Positions 20,662 through 32,051 of a stretch of 64,000 nt of DNA are shown piece by piece. The DNA comes from Mytilus edulis. Its lineage: Eukaryota; Mollusca; Bivalvia; Mytilida; Mytilidae. Where the stretch lies: positions 82,968,604 through 83,032,603 of the forward strand of contig NC_092349.1 in assembly GCF_963676685.1 (NCBI RefSeq). Reading direction: 5' to 3'. The notes beneath the pieces are model-generated. The model saw nothing but the letters and a program-made list of their open reading frames with translations, was not told where the DNA came from and did no database searches. Numbering within the stretch: the stretch's first letter is position 1; every line of letters begins with the position of its first letter. The position numbers were made by a program, and so were the translations under genes.

Positions 20662-22044
20662 CAAATACTAGGCGTATATATAAATCTTTTACATCATCGT
20701 ATCAGTTGTCAGATTAAAGAAGCTAGACTCCTAAAAGGAAAAAGAGGAAAAGAGGATGTAAATAATTTTAATGGTAAAAAGGTTTTTAAAAATGTAAAAA
20801 CAGATAATTTTACAGTTTTACCCAAATTGAGCTGTATATACACAAATGCAGACCAGTTATTTAACAAGCTGCCTGAACTAACAGTACGAACACGAGATGA
20901 CAAACCAAAAATAATTGGTATCACAGAGGTTAAACCAAAAAATAATCGTTATAAACCAGGTATCTCAGAATATTCTTTAGCCGAGGTATCTGACTACAAC
21001 ATGTTTGGTAAAAACCTAGACGTCGACACAGGCAGAGGTCTTTTATTGTACATAGATAAACAACTGGACGCATCACAGGTCCATATGAATACAGAATTCC
21101 AAGAAAACTTATTTATTAAGATTAATTTAAATCAGTCAGACCAGCTATTATTAGGCTTGATATACAGGTCACCATCAAATAGATCACAAGAGTACACTAA
21201 ACAATTAAATTTACTTACTACTGAAGCGTGTAATAAAGGCTACTCACATATCTTAATAATGGGAGATTATAATTATCCAGAAATAAACTGGGATAGTTGG
21301 AATTCACCAGGTGATAGTACAGAAAGTAATGAATACAGATTTTTAGAAAATCTACAAGAAAATTTCTTATTTCAACATGTTACAAGACCAACAAGATGGA
21401 GAGGCACCAATACACCGCATACCCTGGACCTGATTTTAACCAATGAGGAGAATATGGTCTCAAATTTAGAATACCAAAGTCCACTAGGGAAAAGTGATCA
21501 CTGTACCATGAAATTTGACTTCAATTGCTACACAAATATTAAAAGCAAACCTAAATTAATTAAATTATTCAGTAAAGGAAACTACATAAAAATTAAAGAA
21601 GAATTAAATAAAATTAAATGGCCAGAATTACTACAGAAAGAAAATGATATAAATGAAAACTGGAAATCAGTTTTAAGTATAATCCAAGATATGGACAAAA
21701 AGTATATACCAACAAAAGAAAGGAAACAAATCGGTAGAGGGAAAAATAATTTCCCAATGGACAAAAACACCATAGATAAAATTAAAAGGAAAAACATCCT
21801 GTCAAAAAAGATTACCCATAATAACGACCCAGAAGTAAGGAAGGAATACAATAAGATAAGGAATCAAGTAAAAAGTAGGGTAAATAAGTTGAAGAGGGAA
21901 TATGAGAAAAATCTATCAGAAAAAGCTAAAGAAAACCCTAAAGCTATCTGGAGCTATATCAAATCAAAAACAAAAACCAAAGAAGGAATTGGGGACTTAC
22001 ATTTGGATCCAGAAGACACAAAATCAGATAAAAACGGAAGATAA
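20662..22044 (+). CDS. LINE ORF, apurinic-type endonuclease part
   Basis: The frame is open from 20662, after a stop at 20659-20661, but has no ATG near the start, so it is probably the truncated beginning of a longer protein. From 20827 on it matches the exonuclease-endonuclease-phosphatase fold of LINE endonucleases: catalytic Glu in IIGITEVKP, LLLGLIYRSPS, the IMGDYNYPEINW active-site strand, HTLDLILTN, and the terminal SDHCTMKF (SDH signature). A Lys-rich linker follows to about residue 400. The frame ends prematurely at 22044 after an extra base in AAAAA (22030-22034). Past that point the correct continuation is in the next frame. The enzyme would nick target DNA to prime reverse transcription. 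Confidence 0.85.
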   Translation, partial: QILGVYINLLHHRISCQIKEARLLKGKRGKEDVNNFNGKKVFKNVKTDNFTVLPKLSCIYTNADQLFNKLPELTVRTRDDKPKIIGITEVKPKNNRYKPGISEYSLAEVSDYNMFGKNLDVDTGRGLLLYIDKQLDASQVHMNTEFQENLFIKINLNQSDQLLLGLIYRSPSNRSQEYTKQLNLLTTEACNKGYSHILIMGDYNYPEINWDSWNSPGDSTESNEYRFLENLQENFLFQHVTRPTRWRGTNTPHTLDLILTNEENMVSNLEYQSPLGKSDHCTMKFDFNCYTNIKSKPKLIKLFSKGNYIKIKEELNKIKWPELLQKENDINENWKSVLSIIQDMDKKYIPTKERKQIGRGKNNFPMDKNTIDKIKRKNILSKKITHNNDPEVRKEYNKIRNQVKSRVNKLKREYEKNLSEKAKENPKAIWSYIKSKTKTKEGIGDLHLDPEDTKSDKNGR

Positions 22045-23785
22045 CAGCAAAAAGGCCAAATTACTAGTAGAATACTTTTCCAGTGTCTTCACAAAGGAAC
22101 CTGACGGCAAGGTACCATCACCAACGCCTGTATTAGTAACTAATGATATGCCATATCAAAAAATTAAGGAAGAAGTAGTGCTGAGACATTTAAATGCATT
22201 AAAAATAGACAAATCTCCAGGGATGGATAAACTACACCCCAGACTGTTAAAAGAGATCGCTGAATCATTGGCAAAACCTTTATGTATCATTTATAATCAA
22301 TCACTTGAAAGTAAGACTGTACCTAACGATTGGAAGAATGCTATGATAAGTGCAATATTTAAAAAGGGTAATAAGTCACTAGCCAAAAACTATAGACCAG
22401 TCAGTTTGACATCAGTAGTATGTAAAATAATGGAGAAAATATTACGTGAATTTATAATAGAGCATATGAAAAAGAACAACCTATTCTCTAAAAAGCAATA
22501 TGGATTTATTGCAGGAAGGTCAACTGGTCTCCAATTATTAGAAGTGATTGATAAATGGACAGAGGCACTAGATCAAGGATTAGACATAGACTGCATTTAT
22601 ACAGACTTTATGAAGGCCTTTGATAAGGTACCACATAAAAGATTAATAGCCAAAATCAAAAATCTAGGTGTCCACGAGGATATAGTAGGGTGGATAACGA
22701 GCTTTTTAGAAGATAGGAAACAAAAGGTCGTAGTGAATGGTGAAGAGTCAGACTGGGCTAACGTTACATCTGGGATACCCCAAGGATCAGTATTAGGACC
22801 ACTACTATTTGTTTTATATATAAATGATCTCCCAGACCAAGTAGATTCTGATGCATACCTATTTGCAGATGACACTAAGATCTTCAGAATAATTAAAACA
22901 CAAAATGACAGACAAATTTTACAAGAAGATCTAAATAAGATGGAATCCTGGAGTGACAAATGGCTACTAAAATTTCACCCAGAAAAATGTAAATATATGA
23001 AAATAAGTAAGAAATCTAATAGCACTGACCATCCACCAATCTATAACCTACTAAATCAGCCTATAGCACAAGTTAAAGAGGAAAAAGATATCGGAGTCCT
23101 CATTGATGCAGAACTCACATTCGAAAACCACATTAGTGAAAAAGTGAACAAAGCAAACTCCATATTCGCAGTTCTTAGAAGAACATTTAAATACCTGGGA
23201 ATAGAAACATTCATGCCACTATACAAAACCATGGTTAGAACACACCTAGATTATGCCAGCTCAGTCTGGTCCCCATACAAAAAGAAAGATATAGACAAAA
23301 TAGAAGGTGTTCAAAGAAGGGTAACAAAACAACTACCAGGGCTGAAAGACATGAGCTACCCAGAGAGACTAAAAAAACTAGGCTTACCTACATTATCCTA
23401 TAGGAGAATAAGAGGAGACATGATCGAAACCTTCAAAACAATGAATGGATACTACGACAAAGAAGTTAGCTCATTTTTAAGAAAGGCAGAAGATTCTCAA
23501 CAAAGATGTAGTAGTAGGACAAACAGCAATAAAGTAGTTCATCAAAGATTCCAATCTAATATCCGTAAACACTCTTTCTCTGTTAGAATTGCTAAAACCT
23601 GGAACAAACTACCAGATAAAATAACAAAGTCACCATCGATAAATTCATTCAAAAATCGACTAGACAAATATTGGTCAGACGAAGAATTATACTATAATGA
23701 CTATAGAGCAGAAATATCCGGAAGTCACGGTCAAAATAGTATAAGAAACACATTAAATTACGAGTCTGGTGAAGAGGAACCTTGA
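21902..23785 (+). CDS. LINE reverse transcriptase part
   Basis: The biologically meaningful part starts at about 22031, where this frame takes over from the endonuclease frame; the residues before that are an out-of-frame shadow of the linker. Reverse-transcriptase motifs appear in order: KSPGMDKLHPRLL, KNYRPVSLTSVVCK, QYGFIAGRSTG, motif A IYTDFMKAFDKVPH, motif B SGIPQGSVLGPLLF, motif C YLFADDTKIF with both catalytic Asp present, then a thumb region and the C-terminal KTWNKLPDKI signature typical of CR1/jockey-like LINEs. All catalytic residues are intact. It would copy the element's RNA at the nicked target site. Codon use is A-rich, unlike the host exons. Confidence 0.9.
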   Translation: MRKIYQKKLKKTLKLSGAISNQKQKPKKELGTYIWIQKTQNQIKTEDNSKKAKLLVEYFSSVFTKEPDGKVPSPTPVLVTNDMPYQKIKEEVVLRHLNALKIDKSPGMDKLHPRLLKEIAESLAKPLCIIYNQSLESKTVPNDWKNAMISAIFKKGNKSLAKNYRPVSLTSVVCKIMEKILREFIIEHMKKNNLFSKKQYGFIAGRSTGLQLLEVIDKWTEALDQGLDIDCIYTDFMKAFDKVPHKRLIAKIKNLGVHEDIVGWITSFLEDRKQKVVVNGEESDWANVTSGIPQGSVLGPLLFVLYINDLPDQVDSDAYLFADDTKIFRIIKTQNDRQILQEDLNKMESWSDKWLLKFHPEKCKYMKISKKSNSTDHPPIYNLLNQPIAQVKEEKDIGVLIDAELTFENHISEKVNKANSIFAVLRRTFKYLGIETFMPLYKTMVRTHLDYASSVWSPYKKKDIDKIEGVQRRVTKQLPGLKDMSYPERLKKLGLPTLSYRRIRGDMIETFKTMNGYYDKEVSSFLRKAEDSQQRCSSRTNSNKVVHQRFQSNIRKHSFSVRIAKTWNKLPDKITKSPSINSFKNRLDKYWSDEELYYNDYRAEISGSHGQNSIRNTLNYESGEEEP

Positions 23786-24049
23786 GGGATCCTGTACTGG
23801 AAATCAACTATAAGTAACTATAAGTAAGTATCATTAGCTTCCTATACATAATTTTCCGTTCACTGATGTTTCTATATACGATCATCAGATAATAAAGTTA
23901 AGAATCATTGGTAATTCGAAAAATAATTAGATCTTGGTCATGAAAAATTTAAAATTTTCAATAATCTAGTCAAAATTATATATAATGTCGTGTCTTTAAT
24001 ACTAGTCTAAATAAATTTGAGTACAAGCATTGTCACAATCGGGTGTTTT

Positions 24050-24402
24050 CACTAAGGTCCGCGTGTCCTTCGTGTTTCCGATGAGGTCCCGCCGCCTGTC
24101 ATTTTACATAGTTTTTCAAAGTGTTTTCATTGATGTTAATAGTGGATAGAATAATTTTGGAATAAACTATAATGTTTTCTGTTTACGTTTTAGTCGATAT
24201 TATGAAATGAGCTATAAACTAAACCCGCCAGCTTTTCATGATCCTGACAGTGTTTTTCGATCAGCGGGTTTATAGATTGGCGAATCTAGATCAAGACGAA
24301 GCTTGTAAAAACGTGTGTTTTCATATTCACTACCAGAGAAGAATATAGATTTGCAATCATTTTCTGCGCTCTATCCACCTTCTATACAAGATTTTGATAA
24401 TG
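24050..24402 (+). promoter_or_regulatory. Likely promoter and non-coding first exon of the zinc-finger gene
   Basis: The stretch is richer in CpG than its surroundings (GGTCCGCGTGTCCTTCGTG, GAGGTCCCGCCGCCTGTC, TTGGCGAATC) and ends with a strong splice donor, AATG followed by GTAAGAAT, at 24402/24403. The next matching signal is the CAG acceptor at 32799-32801, just 38 bases before the zinc-finger start codon, so splicing would make an untranslated first exon and an 8.4 kb intron. TAAACCCGC and GCGGGTTTA (about 24218 and 24262) form a 9-bp inverted pair. Transcription start and link to the gene are inferred. Confidence 0.45.
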
Positions 24403-26321
24403 GTAAGAATAAATTACATATATCTGCGCATTAAAGCATCATTTTATTATTTTTAACAGCATAAATTCATGGGAATCTCGACAGCCTTGTACTTTGTTTA
24501 TCTGTTTATCTACTTCCTTAGTGGAAATATATCAATCATATTATAGATGATTTATGCGAAACAGACGAACAATAACTATTATTTAAAATTAATATGCAAT
24601 TTTTGTTTCTATTGACAATCGTGCTAGTCGCACAAAACTCATAATTAATGTGTTTATTAGGACTTACAACATGTACAAATTCTATAAGTGTTCAGCAGAT
24701 GCACTCTTATTGACTTCAACTTGATAAAACAGATCATAGATGTAATATTACATCTATGAACAGATGAAATAGAATAATAATCCCTTTTGGAGAAATTTTC
24801 TGATTTTGCCAGCCAAGCAAAAGACACAGAATTTCAAAAGGGATAAGAAGAATACCAATTTAAACTGTCACATGGTATTCTATTCAGTGAAGCAAGAGTT
24901 GCTCTGCTCTGTCAAAACCTTTAAACACATAATGACAAAATTATATGGTTAACTAATTTGAAAAAAAAAATCAATTTTCTTGAACATGTAGAGACCAGTT
25001 GCTCAAATGCATCACATTATGACATGTATGACACATTTATAGGAATATATTTTTTTACAAAAATTTGTTATTTTGAATTTTTAAACAAAAAAGATATAAA
25101 GTAAAAAAACTTTAATTTTTGATTTTTTCATATTTGAGCCCTTTACAGCTTTGTGTTTACTAATTGTAACGGATGGAAATTTGTCTCTTTTGCACTTATA
25201 ACATGTATAATACATCTTTTAATATCTAGCTCTGTTTCATGTCCCCTTCCATTCTTAAATTTTCTAATCAATATAAATGTAACAATTTTTATATTAATAA
25301 ATTTGGTTAAGCACTGCAAGCCTTAAACAAGTTCAGAAATTTTTATGTAGGAACTATAAACAGGTAAAGATTGATATTCAGAACTAGGTCACCACTGGTG
25401 TTCCAATTAATGGGTATTGAACCATAGACCAGGTCTGGTATCACATAACATTTGGTTATTTGTTGTGTAATAAAAAATTCATGATGTGCAAATAAATGTG
25501 AATAGCAACAAATTCCCTTTTAAGACCATAATTTGTAAAAGAACTCAATAAAAGTTGATGACCTCATGTCTAAAGATTATATATTTCATAAGTTCATTAA
25601 CTTTTCTTTTGATGATATTTAGTCATGTCTAGAGGCAAAATATGTTGGCTTTACATCCTCGGCGCCATACCAGCGATATTCTGAAATCCAAAACTTTAAG
25701 TAGGACAATATAAATGATACATGTGTTTCCTCTAATGTGTTTTAAAAAAATATGTTAGGTAGATAGTTTTTTATTTTACAAACATCTTTTAGCTGGTTAC
25801 TATAATGGAATCAGTCTGACTTTAACAGTGCTTGTTTAAAATGGCATAAATAATGTTAGGGTAGGCACTTTAAATTAGGATATGTATGCATTTGGTAGGG
25901 TTAGAGGAAACACATGTATTATTATTACATGCATTGGATATTGATAACTGATTTGGGGTAAAATACACATGTTCAAAATATATCTAAAAATTGGAATAAT
26001 TCCTGTTTATGTGGAGAGTACACAACTTGATAAAAATCCAGAATATTTCCCTAATCTATTTGAAATGATTTTGCAGTTAAAATAAAGTCCATTTGTATGT
26101 TAGAATTTATTAATTGAGAAACAAGTTCAAGTTCTTTGGTTCAGGATGTATCATGATATCTTCCTCCTTCAAGGGAGCACCATTTAGTGCCAACCAATGT
26201 ACATGTATCTATTGTTGAACTGTATTTTATTATCAGTGTTTGTTTCCATTTCCTTTTTAAAAAAATATGCTATTTTTGTCGGTAGAATTCTAATATATAT
26301 CAAAAAGAAATTGTTATCTTG
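24403..26321. other. First part of the inferred zinc-finger first intron
   Basis: AT-rich, no gene. A degraded fragment of repeat family S on the minus strand (TTTACAGCTTTGTGTTTACT, GATGGAAATTTGTCTC) lies at 25120-25225. Confidence 0.4.
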
Positions 26322-26426
26322 GGAACATGTGAAGCTATTGTGATTATAAAACATAATTCCCTGGTAAATTCCCTGGTAAATTACCAGGGAATTATGTTTT
26401 ATAATCACAATAGCTTCACATGTTCC
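26322..26426. repeat. Perfect 46-bp-arm inverted repeat (hairpin)
   Basis: The left arm starts GGAACATGTGAAGCTATTGT at 26322 and ends CCCTGGTAA at 26367. The right arm, 26381-26426, is its exact reverse complement; the 13-base loop is ATTCCCTGGTAAA, itself a partial repeat of the arm end. The absence of mismatches implies recent origin or active repair. ORFs crossing it are not genes. Confidence 0.95.
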
Positions 26427-27027
26427 GTAAAGGATAAATTGTTAAATAATTATCTATTAAAAGGAGATATTTCAGAGGAAACTTATATATTGAAAGTGGA
26501 CAAAATGAACTCGTCAAAAGTTTCAGAGTGTATAAAAGACAGTAAAGAAATGGGTCAAAATTTGGATTTTACATACATGTACATTGTACATGATATTTGG
26601 ATTTTGAAAGAACTCCAAAAGACAATAACCCTGAAATCTGATATATATTAATTTGTGCACCTCTTAATGAACATGAGGAAGTACATTTATATTTATTGTT
26701 GTTAAATTTAAATCTCTATGTGACTTTGTGTTAAAGGTGCATATTACCTGTAAACTTAGGAGAAGCCATACTTAAAGGAACACAATCTTTGCCTCCTATC
26801 TACCTGTGTACTTTTTTTTGTAATTGTCAAGTGTTTCCCAAAATAGCATGTTACTTATATAATGACCTTTAACTACATTTCGGGGTTTCTCTGGATTTAA
26901 CCAATGTATATGCAGGTCAAGGATAGATACAGAATAAAGATAAAAATACTAACATTGTGATAATTTGGATGTAATTGTTGTTTTCAATAGTAGTTTTATA
27001 CCAGACGGCATAAACTAAACAGGAGAC

Positions 27028-27871
27028 CAGTGTGAGCTCTTATGTATTTTACCTCCCACCAGAATCTCTTAGTATATGATTTGTGGTTTTTCACCAAGGC
27101 AAGTCCTAAGTACATGTATTTCTAAATCAGAAGGGTAAAAGTTGAAATTTGCATTTGTATATTGCAGTACAAATGAGAATTTCAGATTTAGATAGTAATT
27201 TAAACTTTGTCATTTAAACACTATTTACCATGTTTACTGGATAGTTATATTACTCCAAGTGGAGATAACTCAATATTTTTGAAATGCCAGAACTGTCTTC
27301 ATTTAGAAATGAATTTTCTTTGTTTTATATATTAGCACCTATATATATATTAGCACACTTAACAACAGGCACATGAAATTTGACATAGCATTGGAATTTC
27401 TCTACTGGTAATACATTTGTATCTCAAATATGTGGTTTTTCCTATTAATATACATGTATATTGATTCACAATGTAGATTAAAGCCATAATTTCAGAAAAA
27501 AGTTTATATTTATAACAGCTTTCTCTGTAAGGATGGGCAAACAAAAAGTATGACACATTTACATTATATAGATTAACTAGACATATGTACTAAATACCTT
27601 TTATGTTCAGTTCAAGAAAGTATTTAAAGAGAAAGTTGTAAAAAAATAAATGGCAAAAAACTTGACCAGTAGGTAGGGTAAATATAGGAAGCCTAGGACA
27701 TAACCCTGAAAAAATACACAATTTGAATAAAATGAAAAATTTCATTCAGTATATTACTTGTTCTGAACAACACCTGTTCAAAGGTCTCAGGTGTGTCATC
27801 TGTTTCATACCTGCTAATTATTTATAATCATTGATTAGTATAAACACCATACAGAAATCAAAATATTGATG
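27028..27871 (+). repeat. Left copy of the ~0.85 kb direct repeat flanking a LINE
   Basis: Runs from CAGTGTGAGCTCTTATGTA to ATCAAAATATTGATG and matches 31172-32051 over its whole length with a few percent substitutions and small indels. Its right end meets the 3' tail of the minus-strand LINE without any gap. No coding content. Confidence 0.95.
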
Positions 27872-30800
27872 AATGAATGAATGAATGAATCTTTATTTTC
27901 TCCATGTATATGAAGATTTTGCATACAAAAAGAAATTAATAATTACTCACACAATAAACAAAATATCATACATTTTTTGATAAATACCCAATGAAAAAAA
28001 AAAAAAACAAAAAAAAAACCAACAACATATTTAGATAAACACACAATACACATATTCCAGTAAACACAACAAAAACACAATGTTTTTCAATCAAAGTCTA
28101 TTCAAAATTCAAAATTCAACCTGTTTTCAAATAATACATGTCTGAATTTTTTAAACATGTGGTAAACATGTTTTGCTATGTAATACATCATTCAAGACCA
28201 ATCTATAGGATCGAGATCGTATACTATATCATTAACAGCTCCTAATAGTACTTCAAGAAGGTCATCGTCGTCTAAATTGAAAATGTCCACAGATTTTTGA
28301 ATGGGAAGTTCATCTACAATTTTATAAAACATAACATTTCTCTCTGTTAATAGAACATGACACTCCATGATTAAATGTTTAATGATATCAAGAGACTGTT
28401 TGTTACATAGAGTACATGTAGCTTTCTTAATGGCTGCCGATCCTAAAGTCACAAGTACTAGCAGTTCGAGTTTTGCATCGGGATATAAAACTGTCAACCG
28501 AATTAATCTATGTTCACAGAGGGTAGGGTGAGTTTTGGAATACCTTTTGAGTTCATTTCTATTTTCTAAATTACTTTTCCATCTGTTCTCTTCATAAATT
28601 TCAATAGACTGACGGACAATTTTCGACCACAGCACTTTTTCTGGTATGTAATCCTCATTTACATAGGTTAGAAGAAAGGAAAGAAAATAGATCGTATTTA
28701 ACCAGAGTTGTTATAAGATTATAGGTTATAGAGTGTTCGGCATTTTCATCCAGAATAAATTGACTGATGCACATGTTGAACAATTTTTTATGAGTTGTGC
28801 CCGATTTACTCCTACATAATCGCCCAAAGAATAAAAGTTTGAATTTGTCGATTACAGCTTCCAATGACCATAAACCAAGGTTGCTTGTAGTTGAGTCCGT
28901 TGGTGAATATTTGTCCATACACTGTATATATCGCGCAACATATCGTTGTGTTCTTTCTAAAAGTTCTATTTCAGAATTAGAGAGTTGTCCCCATACTTTG
29001 TAAGAGTACAATGCTGTAGGAAGAACAAAACGCTTCCATATTAACGTGTTTGTAATCGGCGTAAGGCCTTTCGGGTTTACTCCAGCACTATACAATGAAT
29101 GTAGATTTTTCTTCAACTTCTTAGCGGCATTTTTTGTCCTTTCAAACGTTTTATTATTGTTAGTTATCAATGTACCAGCATAAATTGTATCCGTTTTACA
29201 CGCTATTTTTGTATTTCCAAGCTTAATGTCAACATCTGTATTATTATTAAAAGCCAAGACACAACTTTTTGTTCCGTTATATTTAAGTCTCCATTTACAA
29301 GCATAAGTTTGTACACAGTCGAGAAGACCTTGTAGACCTTTTGGCGACGCACTAAGAAGGGTTGTGTCGTCCGCAAGAAGAATGGCAGGAATGTTCAAAT
29401 AACCAATTCGTATTCCACAATTTGTCGAAATCAGCTGTTATATTAAGTCATTTATGTACAAAGAGAATAGCCAAGATGAGAGTACTCTCCCTCGCCCTAC
29501 ACCCTGAGAAATGGAGAAATTGTCACTAGTAAGTCCATTATATTGTACATGTGCACTAGCAGATTTGTAAGACATGAAAAGTATGTTCCATAATTTACCA
29601 GTTACACCGATTTCTTTTAATTTCAGAAAAAGTCCATAGTGCCAGATCTTATCAAACGCTTTCTCGTTATCTAGAAAACCAACATAAAGTTTAGATTTAC
29701 TTTTCATAAACACGTTAATACATTCTTTGAGTGTGTATAAAGCGGGGATAGCACCATGTTCGGGAACAAATCCAAACTGTAAAGGATCAGGAAAAGTCTT
29801 ATCAAGTGCAGTAAGCATTTTATTTATTCGACGAAGGACTGTTTTGTCATGTAATTTTCCAAATACGGATGTTAGGACAATAGCTCTGTAACTGTTCGGA
29901 TTACTCTTGTCTTTGTTATTTCCTTTATATAACGGAATAATTATGCCATGTCGATATAGTAATGGAATATATTCGCATTTAAGTATAATATTAAAAATAT
30001 AACAAATCCATTTCAACAAGGTATTACCACCGTATATAATATGTTCGTTGCATACATAGTCCAGTCCTGGAGCCTTACCACATTTTAAAGTTTTAATTTT
30101 GCTCATATATTTCATCTTCAGTGTAGGGCACATCGAAAAAAGCATTAAACGGTTTTCTAATTTGACTGCTATATTCACGATTTTTTTTTTTTTTCTGTGA
30201 CATCCATATAAAAAGGTTGATCAAAATTGTCATTTTCATGTTCATTAGGAGTATACAAATCACTAAAATAGGTACTCCACAACTTGCAAATATCCCCGTG
30301 ATTAGTAGCTGTATTTCCATCATAATTCAGACAAGTTGCTGGCGATTTTTGTTGTCTATCCTTTGCACTACACGATAAAATTGTCCTATGTCCATTTCGG
30401 CTGCTTTTTGCACATCAGCAAATTTTTCAGATTCCCATAATCGCTCTGTATTACGTTTATGCTTTCGAAATTCTCTTTTCTTATCTTTATACTGTTTATA
30501 AGAAATATTGTCGTTGTTTCGTGTTTGTCCCATTGACAGCCACGTTTTACGAGCTTGTCGTTGCTCATTATGGTAATAATCTAAGTTGTTACTTTTCCAG
30601 TACGGTTTTAAATAGTGTCTAAATTTTCCAGTGGGAATACAAGAATTTGCAGCAATATGCACAACATTTTCAATATTTGAGTTTATATGTTCTATGTAAT
30701 TTTCGTTTATTTCACACGAGTTCAAAGGTAAAACTTCAAAATTTAGTAATTTGTCTAGTTCTGTTTGATAATATTTCTTCTCCCATTCATCACATCTCGA

Positions 30801-31171
30801 CCACAATAGAACTTTACGATAAAGATGAAATTTATTTGATGTATTACATAGCAAATTCATATCTAAGAAAATCAAAACAGGATAATGATCTGAAACATTA
30901 AATGGACAGTCATTTCTGACTTCTAAATTTGTAAAGCCATTACAAAAGAATTCTGGAATGAAAATAAAATCAATCATAGTTTTACGTGTCATGTCTTTAG
31001 ACCTAAATGTAAAATCAGGGCCTTTACGACCGGACATCAATGGGACAGGAGATAAATTATTTTTTGTAATGAAGTCTTTGACATTTTTTGATTTACTACT
31101 TAAACTTGTTACTGCAATATCAGTATTAAAATCACCACCAATTACTGTTACACAATCAACTGACATTCTAT
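27872..31171 (-). mobile_element. Decayed minus-strand LINE, 5'-truncated, in the zinc-finger gene intron
   Basis: The 3' end is at 27872, with an (AATG)n tail on the plus strand ((CATT)n on the minus) directly after a minus-strand AATAAAG. The 5' end is at 31171, inside the endonuclease domain. The 3.3 kb insert lies between the two 0.85 kb direct repeats, antisense to the zinc-finger gene. Protein motifs identify it as a non-LTR retrotransposon different from the one at 20.7 kb. Confidence 0.9.
28192..31170 (-). pseudogene. LINE endonuclease-reverse transcriptase, broken frames
   Basis: Reading the minus strand from 31170: endonuclease part with VIGGDFNTD and the VSDHYPV signature (frame open to 30327); a frame change near 30180-30330; reverse-transcriptase part with KCGKAPGLDYVCNE, NPNSYRAIVLTSVFGK, motif A VGFLDNEKAFDKIWH, a degraded motif B ending VLSSWLFSLYINDL; another break near 29400-29440; motif C ILLADDTTLL; a thumb region; and, after a break near 28640, a C-terminal Cys-His knuckle CTLCNKQSLDIIKH. 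At least three frame interruptions and the missing endonuclease N-terminus make it inactive. The first residues of the ORF above 31171 come from flanking repeat, not the element. The family is a LINE with C-terminal zinc knuckle; clade not assigned. Confidence 0.88.
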
Positions 31172-32051
31172 CAGTGTGAGCTCTTATGTATTTTACCTCC
31201 CACCAGAATCTCTTAGTATATGATTTGTGGTTTTTCACCAAGGCAAGTCCTAAGTACATGTATTTCTAAATCAGAAGGGTAAAAGTTGAAATTTGCATTT
31301 GTATATTGCAGTACAAATGAGAATTTCAGATTTAGATAGTAATTTAAACTTTGTCATTTAAACACTATTTACCATGTTTAGTTTGTTTACTGGATAGTTA
31401 TATTACTCCAAGTGGAGACAACTCAATATTTTTGAAATGCCAGAACTGTCTTCATTTAAAAATGAATTTTCTTTGTTTTATATATTAGCACCTATATATA
31501 TATTAGCACACTAAACAACAGGCACATAAAATTTGACATAGCACTGGAATTTCTCTACTGGTAATACATTTGTATCTCAAATATGTGGTTTTTCCTATTA
31601 ATATACATGTATATTGATTCACAATGTAGATTAAAGCCATAATTTCAGAAAAAAAGTTTATATTTATAACAGCTTTCTCTGTAAGGATGGACATTTATAA
31701 CAGCTTTCTCTGTAAGGATGGGGAAAACAAAAAGTATGACACATTTACATTATATAGATTAACTAAACATATGTACTAAATACCTTTTATGTTCAGTTCA
31801 AGAAAGGATTTAAAGAGAAAGTTGTAAAAAATTAAACAGCAAAAAACTCGACCAGTAGGTAGGGTAGGAGGCCTAGCACATGACCCTGAAAAAATACACA
31901 ATTTGAATAAAATGAAAAATTTCATTCAGTATATTACTTGTTCTGAACAACACCTGTTCAAAGGTCTCAGGTGTGTCATCTGTTTTATACCTGCTAATTA
32001 TTTATAATCATTGATTAGTATAAACACCATATAGAAATCAAAATATTGATG
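31172..32051 (+). repeat. Right copy of the ~0.85 kb direct repeat flanking a LINE
   Basis: Second copy of 27028-27871, beginning exactly at the 5'-truncated end of the LINE. Differences from the left copy include an added AGTTTGTTT near 31380, a 29-bp local duplication (ACATTTATAACAGCTTTCTC...) at 31690-31719, loss of a few bases near 31865 and scattered substitutions. Confidence 0.95.

Larger units (their letters stand above)
20662..23830 (+). mobile_element. CR1/jockey-group non-LTR retrotransposon (LINE), one frameshift
   Basis: An endonuclease reading frame is followed by a reverse-transcriptase frame with the domain order of a non-LTR retrotransposon. No separate first ORF (gag-like) is visible upstream, so the copy is either 5'-truncated or of a type lacking it. 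After the last stop (23785) a short direct repeat, CTATAAGTAACTATAAGTAAGT (two staggered copies), lies at 23808-23830 and may be the 3' tail. Apart from a single indel in an A-run near 22030, the coding sequence is open for about 3.1 kb, so this is a young copy. It lies between the RNF34-type and zinc-finger genes. Confidence 0.9.

Noticed and set aside
26319-26651. 110-codon ORF starting in the hairpin
   Set aside because: Its first third is the palindrome itself and the rest is intronic AT-rich sequence without similarity.
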